This document shows, piece by piece, positions 15,325 to 22,146 of a DNA stretch of 33,838 nucleotides. The notes under the pieces were generated by a model that did no database searches, was not told the DNA's origin, and was given only the letters and a program-made list of their open reading frames with translations. This DNA is from an uncultured Acidobacteriia bacterium (GTDB lineage: Bacteria; Acidobacteriota; Terriglobia; Bryobacterales; Bryobacteraceae), in contig CAIQWJ010000085.1 of the NCBI GenBank assembly GCA_903875575.1, positions 1 through 33,838 on the forward strand, read 5' to 3'. Within the stretch, counting starts at the first letter, position 1. Each line of letters starts with the position of its first letter. The translations under genes were made by a program, and so were the position numbers.

Positions 15325-15406
15325 GAGCGGTCTGGCGGCTTCGGCGAAGGCGAACCCTTACAATAATGGTTCACGCATTTTTCTTCGAGCATACTTTGGA
15401 GCAACC

Positions 15407-16588
15407 ATGAGCGCAAAAAGAATCGGAATTCTGACGGGTGGCGGCGACGTTCCCGGACTGAATAACGTCATTAAGACAGTTGTGTACAGCGGCGGCGGGA
15501 TCGGCGCGGAAGTGACCGGCATCCGGCGCGGCTGGGAAGGCCTGACCCACGTCAACTTCGACGACCCGGCCAGCGTTTCCCGCTACGTTTTACCCCTCAC
15601 GCGCGAGAATACCCGCACGATCGACCGCACGGGCGGCACTTGGCTGCATAGTTCCCGCACCAACCCCCTGAAGATGAAGAAGACCCCGGAGTTTCTCTCC
15701 GGCCAGACTTTTACAGCTTCGGAAAACACCAAGAAAGGCGTGACGTCGACGGTTTACGACATGACGCCGCAGGTGCTGAAGAACATTGAAAAGCTGGGAC
15801 TCGATTATCTTGTGGCAATCGGCGGCGACGACACGCTGAGCTACGCGGCGCATCTGGACCGGCAGGGCGTGAAGGTCATCTGTGTCCCGAAGACGATGGA
15901 CAACGATGTGCGGAACACGGAGTACTGCATCGGGTTCTCGTCGGCGGTAAACAGTGCGATGGTGGCGATCGACAGACAGCGCGCCACAGTGGGTTCGCAC
16001 GAACGTGTCGGCATCTTCCGCATCTTTGGGCGCGACGCCGGCTATACGGCACTTTATACGGCCTATGTGGCATCGATTCGCTGCTGCATTCCGGAATTCA
16101 AGGTGGACCGCGACAAGCTGATCGAACTGGTGCTGGAAGACAAGCGCAACAACGCGAGCTCTTATTCGCTGGTGCTGCTTTCCGAAGGCGCCGAATGGGA
16201 AGGCTACCAGGTGCAGGAGTACGGCCAGGCGGACGCTTTCGGGCATCGCAAGAAGGCCAACATCGCGGAAGTTCTGAACGAGTACATCCAGAAGCGCGGC
16301 GAAGAAACCATTGTCAGCGACCTCACATATGACCTGCGCAGCGGCGCGCCGGACTTTGTGGATCGCATGGTGGGGAACACGTTTGGCGGGATGGCTATCG
16401 ACATCATCGCGAAGGGCGGCAAGGGCGTGATGACGGCGATTAATGGCGGCAAGTACGCGGCCGTGCCGATCCCGGATCCGAAGCTGGGACCGCGCGCGGT
16501 AGATGTGGCGAAAATGTACGACACTGAGCGTTATCGGCCGAGCTATACGGGCAAGATGGATCTGCCGGTGTTCCTTACGCACGCTTAG
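15407..16588 (+). CDS. pfp: 6-phosphofructokinase, signature of the PPi-dependent type
   Basis: The 393-residue enzyme phosphorylates fructose 6-phosphate to the 1,6-bisphosphate in glycolysis. GGGDVPGLNN (11-20) binds the phosphoryl donor and PKTMDND (161-167) holds the catalytic Asp. At the two positions that separate donor types it has the second Asp of GGDD (Asp142) and Lys162. In E. coli ATP-dependent PfkA both positions are Gly; Asp plus Lys is the pattern of pyrophosphate-dependent enzymes. If so, the reaction is reversible. The ATG at 15407 has GGAG at 15398-15401. The frame is open further upstream, but that would run through the RRM terminator, so the longer start is rejected. Confidence 0.88.
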   Translation: MSAKRIGILTGGGDVPGLNNVIKTVVYSGGGIGAEVTGIRRGWEGLTHVNFDDPASVSRYVLPLTRENTRTIDRTGGTWLHSSRTNPLKMKKTPEFLSGQTFTASENTKKGVTSTVYDMTPQVLKNIEKLGLDYLVAIGGDDTLSYAAHLDRQGVKVICVPKTMDNDVRNTEYCIGFSSAVNSAMVAIDRQRATVGSHERVGIFRIFGRDAGYTALYTAYVASIRCCIPEFKVDRDKLIELVLEDKRNNASSYSLVLLSEGAEWEGYQVQEYGQADAFGHRKKANIAEVLNEYIQKRGEETIVSDLTYDLRSGAPDFVDRMVGNTFGGMAIDIIAKGGKGVMTAINGGKYAAVPIPDPKLGPRAVDVAKMYDTERYRPSYTGKMDLPVFLTHA

Positions 16589-16603
16589 TCAGCCTGGTTG
16601 CAG

Positions 16604-16626
16604 TCGCTCCCTTGCGGTCGCGGCTC
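16604..16626 (+). repeat. 23-bp dispersed repeat, copy 2
   Basis: This is the exact reverse complement of 1379-1401. It lies 16 bases after the phosphofructokinase stop and before the likely methyltransferase start. Its presence argues against the more upstream TTG start (16598) for the methyltransferase. Confidence 0.8.
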
Positions 16627-16648
16627 AGTCACTGGTAACTCCCACAAA

Positions 16649-17296
16649 GTGAAATTTCTTCGTCGATTTCGGCGGCGCGAGGCTGCGCCGGAGCTTAATC
16701 CTGAACTCAGGAGCGAGATCCGGCGCAGCTTCGACGAAGCCGCCGGGGACGAGGAGCACTTCCCTTCCACGATCGATCCGCGGATACAGCATGTCCAGGT
16801 TCTGCTGCGGTATTTTGCGCCCATGGCGAATGCGCGGTTGCTGGATGCGGGCTGCGGAAAGGGGCGCTACGCGCGGGTACTGTTAGAGCACGAGGCTTCC
16901 GCGAGATTGACCGGGATGGACATTTCGGAAAAGATGCTGGAGTTTGTCGGGCCCGGAATCTGCAGAGTCTCCGGCAGCCTGACGGAACTGCCGTTCGCCG
17001 ACGGGGCTTTTGATGGCGTCTATGCGACGGAATCGCTGGAGCACGCGGTGGATATCGAGCGGGCGGTCAGCGAGTTGTGCAGAGTGCTGCGCCCCGGCGG
17101 AAAGCTGGCGATCATTGATAAGAACGCCGAGCAGTGGGGGCGGCTGAAGACTCCTGCGTGGGAGCGCTGGTTTCAACGGAAGGAACTGGAGAAGCTGCTG
17201 GCAAGACACTGCCGGACGGTCCGCAGCGAACCGATATCGTATTGGGAAGATGTGGCTCCGGACGGCCTGTTCCTGAGCTGGTTCGCGGAGAAGTAA
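16649..17296 (+). CDS. Class I SAM-dependent methyltransferase
   Basis: The product is 215 residues from the GTG at 16649. ARLLDAGCGKGRYARVLLEH is motif I of the Rossmann-type SAM site. TGMDISEKMLEFV supplies the acidic residue of motif II, FADGAFDGVYATESLEHAVD is motif IV and LRPGGKLAIIDKN is motif VI. This is the UbiE/type-11 methyltransferase group; the substrate is unknown. An earlier in-frame TTG (16598) would place the 23-bp dispersed repeat inside the protein, so I prefer the GTG, although neither has a clear ribosome site. It ends 38 bp before the MauE-like gene and may be co-transcribed with it. Confidence 0.85.
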   Translation: MKFLRRFRRREAAPELNPELRSEIRRSFDEAAGDEEHFPSTIDPRIQHVQVLLRYFAPMANARLLDAGCGKGRYARVLLEHEASARLTGMDISEKMLEFVGPGICRVSGSLTELPFADGAFDGVYATESLEHAVDIERAVSELCRVLRPGGKLAIIDKNAEQWGRLKTPAWERWFQRKELEKLLARHCRTVRSEPISYWEDVAPDGLFLSWFAEK

Positions 17297-17334
17297 GGGC
17301 GCAATGGGGGTGCCTCCCCTATACTCAGATTTAT

Positions 17335-18285
17335 ATGTCAGACGCAGTGCCTCACAGGGCGAACCAGCCCGATTTCCCGCAGGATCAACCGAACTGGCAG
17401 GTCATACTCAGCTGGACGTGCGCGGTCCTGATGTCTATCGTATTCCTGGTGGCCGGACTGTGGAAGGCTACGGATCCGACTGGCGCCGCGGTGCGGCTGG
17501 CTGTTGCCAAAGTTCCGCAATCGCTCAGTGTATTTGCCGCGGTGATGTTCGGGATCGCAGAAACATTCACCGGCATCCTGCTGCTGATTCCGCGTTTTCG
17601 CCGCTGGGGCGCATGGATGGCATCGCTGCTGCTGATTTCCTTTATTGTCTTTATCGGGATTCACTACCAGGAACTGGCCGGCAGCGACTGCTCGTGTTTC
17701 CCATGGCTGAAGCGCGCTGTGGGACCACAGTTCTTTATCGGCGACGGCATCATGCTGTTGTTGGCCGTACTGGCTGGGTTGTGGGCACGGCCAGCCAAGA
17801 CATTTGGCGGCAGTAACGTCAGAAACGCGGCGATTATCCTGGGGGCGGTGGCTGTCTTCGGGTTGGTGTCTTATGGGGTCTCGGCTACCAGGCACACCGG
17901 AACGCAGGCACCGGAGACGGTGGCAGCCGAGAAGGGTTCGCCGATCCCGCTGCGGGAGGGCAAGGTCTTCATTTACTTCTTCAATCCGCATTGCCTGCAC
18001 TGCCTGGAGGCTGGCCATAAGCTGGCAGCGCTGGACTGGACGGGGACACGCTTCGTCGCCGTGCCAACGGAAGACCTCGATTTCGCCGACCGCTTCATGG
18101 AGAAGTCCGGGCTGAATGCGAAGGGGCAACTGGGAATCGGAGTGGACGCGTTGCGGAAGCTGTTCCCGTTTGATCTTCCACCGGCCGGGGTGGCACTGGA
18201 GCAGGGCTACCAGAAGGCCATGCTGCTGCAGTTTGAGGATGCCGAACCTGCCGCTACGCTCAAAAAACTTGGATTCGCGAAATAG
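17335..18285 (+). CDS. MauE/DoxX-like membrane protein fused to a thioredoxin-like domain
   Basis: The product is 316 residues from the ATG at 17335; the frame is open further upstream but overlaps the methyltransferase. Residues 23-150 hold four membrane helices in the MauE style (LSWTCAVLMSIVFLVAGLWKA, VMFGIAETFTGILLLI), with a CSC motif at Cys119 and Cys121 before a helix. A fifth helix spans about 163-182. The C-terminal part (from about 205) looks like a thioredoxin fold with the strand KVFIYFFNPHC and a CLHC motif (220-223). MauE-type proteins are thought to help form disulphides in exported enzymes. A membrane CxC pair linked to a CxxC domain suggests electron relay, which is inference. 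The -10-like TATACT at 17320-17325 has no good -35 box. Confidence 0.8.
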   Translation: MSDAVPHRANQPDFPQDQPNWQVILSWTCAVLMSIVFLVAGLWKATDPTGAAVRLAVAKVPQSLSVFAAVMFGIAETFTGILLLIPRFRRWGAWMASLLLISFIVFIGIHYQELAGSDCSCFPWLKRAVGPQFFIGDGIMLLLAVLAGLWARPAKTFGGSNVRNAAIILGAVAVFGLVSYGVSATRHTGTQAPETVAAEKGSPIPLREGKVFIYFFNPHCLHCLEAGHKLAALDWTGTRFVAVPTEDLDFADRFMEKSGLNAKGQLGIGVDALRKLFPFDLPPAGVALEQGYQKAMLLQFEDAEPAATLKKLGFAK

Positions 18286-18357
18286 CCTGTAACATCCGGG
18301 TACCGAGTGCCACAAGGTAGACAGTAAACGGCTGTTTCTGGTCGTTCGCGAATCCTG

Positions 18358-18580
18358 TATCCGTCGAGTCGGAGGAGCGGATCCGGAAACGCTGATTTTA
18401 CGCGGCATGAGCGGACACACCGCCGGTCGCGGGAGCCCGGGATGCGCGGAGGTATCCCGGGCTCATATCCCACGGCAAAGTCCGGGGAATCAGAGTACCG
18501 AATGCGCGGAGGCATTCGGGTGTCGGAGAAAACCAGTCAGAACAGGGAGACGCCGCGAGGCAGTCTCCCGTTTTTATTTT
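18358..18580 (+). ncRNA. Candidate structured RNA with repeated CGGAGG hairpin loops
   Basis: The 402-bp gap between two convergent genes (18286-18687) holds no credible gene but has ordered structure on the plus strand. Hairpin A at 18433-18464 has a perfect 11-bp stem (GAGCCCGGGAT with ATCCCGGGCTC). Hairpin B at 18498-18519 has the stem CCGAAT/ATTCGG. Both carry the same 10-base top, GCGCGGAGG plus T or C, which folds to a GCGGAG hexaloop closed by C-G and then G-U or G-C. Stems differ while loops are identical, as in RNAs where a partner reads the loop. A third CGGAGG (18370-18375) lies in the loop of an ATCCG/CGGAT stem at 18359-18382. A terminator follows. It could be a small RNA or a long 3' leader of the upstream gene; I recognise no known family. 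Beyond the terminator, 18581-18687 holds only two palindromes (18599-18611 and 18629-18645). Confidence 0.5.
18545..18580 (+). terminator. Intrinsic terminator of the candidate RNA
   Basis: GGGAGAC (18545-18551) pairs with GTCTCCC (18563-18569). The inner GCC/GGC pair closes a GCGA tetraloop with one bulged A. The tail GTTTTTATTTT follows at 18570-18580. On the opposite strand the hairpin lacks a T-run, so it acts on plus-strand transcripts only. Confidence 0.93.
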
Positions 18581-18687
18581 GTGGCCGCGATTTGATATAT
18601 TGCCAGGCAATCCTACGCCGAGGGTAAGGCCGGTTAGAAACCGGCATGGGGGCTGGAGCCGCCCCACAGCACTTCCTGGACACTTCG

Positions 18688-19923
18688 CTAATAGAGAAGA
18701 CGCGTGCGGATGGTGCCGTGCACGCCATCGAGACGGGTTCTGAGGCGGGCTGTGGAGCCACGTTCGCCCGGATCGATATCGATGACCACGTAACCGATCT
18801 GAGCGTTCGTTTGCAGGTATTCCGCCGCGATGTTGATCTTGTCCTCGGAGAAGATCGCGTTGATGGCCGAGAGCACGCCCGGCTGGTTGCGATGGATGTG
18901 CAGGATGCGATGCTTGCCGAGGTGGGCGGGCAGCGATACTTCGGGGAAGTTGACTGCGGCGAGGGTTGACCCGTTGTTGCTGTAGCGAATGAGCTTGTCG
19001 GCCACTTCTTTACCGATGTTGCGCTGGGCTTCTTCCGTGCTACCTGCAATGTGGGGGGTGAGGATCACGTTGTCGAGCCCACGAAGGGGCGAGACGAACT
19101 CTTCGCCGGTCTTCGGCTCCACCGGGAACACATCGAGGGCGGCGGCCGCCACGTGGCCGGATTTGAGAGCTTCCGATAAGGCGTCGATATCGACCACGGT
19201 GCCGCGCGCGGCGTTAATCAGTTTAGCGCCGGGCTTCATTTGCGCGATCTCCGCCGCGCCGATCATCTTGTGGGTAAGAGGCGTCTCTGGCACGTGGAGC
19301 GTCACCACGTCGGCCTGGGACAACAACGCCCCGAGTGAGGCCGCCGGGGTGGCATTGCCGAGCGCGAGCTGGGTTTCCACGTCGTGGAAGATGACACGCA
19401 TCCCGACTGCTTCGGCGAGCAAACCGACCTGGGTACCGATGTGGCCATAGCCGACGATGCCCAGCGTCTTACCTCGCACTTCATGCGAACCCGTCGCCGT
19501 CTTCGCCCAGCCGCCACGGTGAGAGAGCGCGTTGCGCCACGGCACCCCGCGCATCAGGAAGATGGTTTCCGCGAGCACGAGTTCCGCAACGCTGCGGGTG
19601 TTGGAGAACGGAGCGTTAAAGACGGGGACGCCTTTTTGCTGGGCGGCGGAAAGATCCACCTGGTTGGTGCCGATGCAGAAGCAACCCACACCCACGAGTT
19701 TGTCGGCATGTTCAAAAATGCCGGCGGTCAGCTGCGTGGCGGACCGGATACCGATAAATGCCGCCTTCCTGACGGCTGCGATCAGTTGTTTCTCCGGGAG
19801 GGACTTTGGATGGTACTCAATGTCGTCATAGCCGTCCTCACGAAACGCATCGACGGCGCTCGGATCAACGCCTTCCAGCAGCAAAATATGGATCTTGTTC
19901 TTGTCGAGAGAAGTAGTCTTCAC
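18688..19923 (-). CDS. serA: D-3-phosphoglycerate dehydrogenase
   Basis: The product is 411 residues from a GTG start at 19923, preceded by ACAGG at a suitable distance; this gives the length of E. coli SerA (410). Longer in-frame starts would run back through the terminator hairpin of the OmpA gene. The enzyme oxidises 3-phosphoglycerate with NAD, the first step of serine synthesis. Visible motifs are the NAD fold GIVGYGHIGTQVG, the catalytic Arg in INAARGTVVD, Glu in FPVEP and His in TPHIAGSTEEA. An ACT-type domain at the C-terminus (HRNQPGVLSAINAIFSE) is the usual site of serine feedback control. Confidence 0.95.
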   Translation of the reverse strand: MKTTSLDKNKIHILLLEGVDPSAVDAFREDGYDDIEYHPKSLPEKQLIAAVRKAAFIGIRSATQLTAGIFEHADKLVGVGCFCIGTNQVDLSAAQQKGVPVFNAPFSNTRSVAELVLAETIFLMRGVPWRNALSHRGGWAKTATGSHEVRGKTLGIVGYGHIGTQVGLLAEAVGMRVIFHDVETQLALGNATPAASLGALLSQADVVTLHVPETPLTHKMIGAAEIAQMKPGAKLINAARGTVVDIDALSEALKSGHVAAAALDVFPVEPKTGEEFVSPLRGLDNVILTPHIAGSTEEAQRNIGKEVADKLIRYSNNGSTLAAVNFPEVSLPAHLGKHRILHIHRNQPGVLSAINAIFSEDKINIAAEYLQTNAQIGYVVIDIDPGERGSTARLRTRLDGVHGTIRTRLLY

Positions 19924-19947
19924 GGATACCTGTTTCCATAATCTCAG

Positions 19948-19976
19948 GTGGGCACGCGCGAAAAATCCGCGCCCAC
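19948..19976 (-). promoter_or_regulatory. Hairpin in the serA leader
   Basis: GTGGGC (19948-19953) pairs with GCCCAC (19971-19976), with an inner GCG/CGC after a two-base bulge. It lies 25 bases before the serA start and directly after the OmpA-gene terminator on the same strand. It could be part of the serA untranslated leader. No known riboswitch pattern is apparent. Confidence 0.35.
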
Positions 19977-20031
19977 AAACAAATGCCGCGCGAAGCCCGG
20001 GAGGCCATCCTCCCGGAACCGCGCGCGGCAT
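19974..20031 (-). terminator. Strong intrinsic terminator of the OmpA-family gene
   Basis: The outer stem is 10 bp (19983-19992 with 20022-20031, ATGCCGCGCG/CGCGCGGCAT). The inner stem is 8 bp (19997-20004 with 20009-20016, CCGGGAGG/CCTCCCGG) with a 4-base loop. On the minus strand the tail reads TTTGTTTGT. It begins 22 bases after the OmpA-gene stop. Confidence 0.9.
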
Positions 20032-20053
20032 CGTCTATTTGATTAGCGGTTGC

Positions 20054-22111
20054 TTATTTCGGGCAACCGAGCTTCGTAACCGCTTTGGAGTCCAGAGCCG
20101 TGAGGCCAGAGACACCGGCGGGATCGGAAGCGCCGCTCGGAACGATCCAGACTTCGACGCGACGGAACTGGGCATTCTTGTCCGATTCCTTCACGGCCTG
20201 GCCGCTCTTTTCCTTGACGTTGGTGGAGGAGCCGCACATCGCGGGACGCGGTGTGGAGGCCTGATCGGTACCAACAGTCTTCGTCATGATGCGGCTGAGA
20301 TCGAGCTGCGGGCAGACGCCCTTACCGGCGCTGAGAACGGCGGCGGAGTTGAGGACGCGGGTTTCATCCAGCTTCTTCGAACCCTTTTCCGTCTTTTCGT
20401 CACGATGGCCAATCAGGATGACGTGGGCACCGGGATCGTTGCGGAGCATCGGGGTGAGTTCTTCCACCAGGAGGCGCTTGCCGCAATTGTTGACGCGGGC
20501 GCTGAGGTTCTGGAAGACGACGTCGTCAAGACGGCGGGCTTCCGGGCTCAGGGTCACGGTCACGTTGGCGGTACGGGAAACGGTCTGACCTTTGGCATCC
20601 GTGGCAGTGGCCGTGATGGTCACGGTTTTGGTCTGCTGACGGAGGCGGTTGGCCATATCGAAGCCGCTCACGCTGCCGGGGTTGAACGAACTACCTGTTA
20701 CGCCTTCACCGGAGTAACGCACTGTGACCGCGCCGCCGCACTGCGAAGCGCCGGAGGTAGAGGTCAGAGCGATGGGACCGTTGGTGTAAGGCACCGAGGT
20801 CGGGTTGACGGCGAAGGTCAGAGTCGGGGGAGTCAGAGCGCGGATGGTGTAGTTGGCCGGGGCCGAGGTGACCGCGGCATTCTGAACGGTGACACGGACC
20901 GTGATCGACTTTGCAGCGTCGTTCGGCAGGTCAAGGGTGGCGCTGGTGGCACCGGCGATGGGCTGGCCGCCCGCCATCCATTGGTAGGAAGCGGTGCGAT
21001 TGCCGACGCCCGGAGCTTCAGCAGTCAGGTGATAGGTGTGCATCGGGGCGGTAGTGAACGGAGCGGAGGTCGCCACCGTGGTGCCGCCCCCAACGACGAC
21101 AGTTGCCGCGCGGGCACCGGTGCCGGTTGCCGTGGGAGCGCTGAAGGCAGCGGCCGTGGCACCGGAAGCAGCCGAACCATCGACACGCCACTGGTAAGTG
21201 GGATTGGGGAAACCGGCCGCGTTGGCGGTCAGGCGAAGGTCGTCGCCGGGGCAAACGTCATGCGCGCCGGAAATCGTTGGAGCCGAACCGGCAGCAGCCG
21301 CGATATCCACACGAATGGACTGGCTCACCGGAGCGGGCATCGGAGGAGGAGGAGGAGCGATATAGTGCTCACGAAGCACGAGGCCGACGTTGGCGCTGAT
21401 GGAACTCGCCGTTCCGCGGTTGGGGAGGTAAAGAGTATTCAGTCCCAACGGACCGGCAGGCAGGTTGTAATGGGCCTTGGGTCCGAAGCGACCGTCGAGG
21501 TCCACGCGGATGCCATAACTCTGATTAAAGTAATGAGTCATGCCGACGCCGTAGGTGATCGCGGGCTCGACTTTCTTATGGAGCGGGAACAACGGCTGGA
21601 CAAAAGTACCGACTGCGCTGGGGCCGTTGGTGCCGTTGGGGGCATAGAGTTCTGCCGCCGGTCCGGCGAGGATGAAGAAGCGGGTGGCTGCTGTCCGCGG
21701 CTGGAAGTTATAAAGCAGATCGAAGGCAATCTGCATGTTATGCGTTTTAATGGACGCGTAGCCTTGCTGACCGAAGGGCTGGAGATACAGGCGATTCGAG
21801 CCGATGTTCATGGACCCTTCAATTGAGATCTTCGGATCGACGTGGAAAGTAAACCTTTCACCGAAGAGCCAGCCGGGACCGTACCTGTCAACATAATTCG
21901 GGGCGTTGTGGTGCTGATACACCTGGAACCACTGGGCCCCTATGTACGGCGTGATTTCCCAGGAGGAATAGCCGCCTTCGTCCGTTGTGCTTGCCGCCTT
22001 TGCTCCGCTGTTGGCGCTTTGAGCGAACAGACTTCCGGTAATGGCAAGAACCGCTGTGGCGCAGAACATAAGCTGCCGGCCTGGCCGGGCAAGTTGTGAC
22101 CGCTTCATCAT
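20054..22111 (-). CDS. OmpA-family outer-membrane protein with Ig-like repeats
   Basis: The product is 685 residues from the ATG at 22111, which has AGGGAGA at 22118-22124 as ribosome site; the frame is open 13 codons further without one. A signal peptide (LMFCATAVLAITGSLFAQS) leads into a beta-barrel-like region (about 45-255, with WEITPYIGAQWFQ and GVGMTHYFNQSYGIRVDLDGRFG). The linker PPPPPMPAP follows, then two or three Ig-like segments (PTYQWRVDGS, ASYQWMAGGQPI). The C-terminal OmpA-type domain has MLRNDPGAHVILIGHRDEK and FRRVEVWIVP. Such proteins anchor the outer membrane to peptidoglycan. It lies 35 bp after the BNR gene, probably in one transcript, and ends at a strong terminator. Confidence 0.85.
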   Translation of the reverse strand: MMKRSQLARPGRQLMFCATAVLAITGSLFAQSANSGAKAASTTDEGGYSSWEITPYIGAQWFQVYQHHNAPNYVDRYGPGWLFGERFTFHVDPKISIEGSMNIGSNRLYLQPFGQQGYASIKTHNMQIAFDLLYNFQPRTAATRFFILAGPAAELYAPNGTNGPSAVGTFVQPLFPLHKKVEPAITYGVGMTHYFNQSYGIRVDLDGRFGPKAHYNLPAGPLGLNTLYLPNRGTASSISANVGLVLREHYIAPPPPPMPAPVSQSIRVDIAAAAGSAPTISGAHDVCPGDDLRLTANAAGFPNPTYQWRVDGSAASGATAAAFSAPTATGTGARAATVVVGGGTTVATSAPFTTAPMHTYHLTAEAPGVGNRTASYQWMAGGQPIAGATSATLDLPNDAAKSITVRVTVQNAAVTSAPANYTIRALTPPTLTFAVNPTSVPYTNGPIALTSTSGASQCGGAVTVRYSGEGVTGSSFNPGSVSGFDMANRLRQQTKTVTITATATDAKGQTVSRTANVTVTLSPEARRLDDVVFQNLSARVNNCGKRLLVEELTPMLRNDPGAHVILIGHRDEKTEKGSKKLDETRVLNSAAVLSAGKGVCPQLDLSRIMTKTVGTDQASTPRPAMCGSSTNVKEKSGQAVKESDKNAQFRRVEVWIVPSGASDPAGVSGLTALDSKAVTKLGCPK

Positions 22112-22146
22112 GAATTGTCTCCCTGTGTAAACATCAATACCCATTA

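Noticed and set aside
15590-16582. 330-codon minus-strand ORF
   Set aside because: It is antisense to the phosphofructokinase gene and has a His/Arg-rich, non-globular translation.
18407-18627. Two short plus-strand ORFs in the candidate RNA region
   Set aside because: They run through the hairpin arms and the terminator. The shared MRGGI start simply reflects the repeated loop sequence.
18629-18663. Hairpins GCCGGTT/AACCGGC and TGGGG/CCCCA downstream of serA
   Set aside because: Stable stems, but with no T-run on the minus strand; a serA terminator could not be supported.
19895-21826. 643-codon plus-strand ORF
   Set aside because: It is antisense to the OmpA-family gene and is Gly/Arg-rich throughout.
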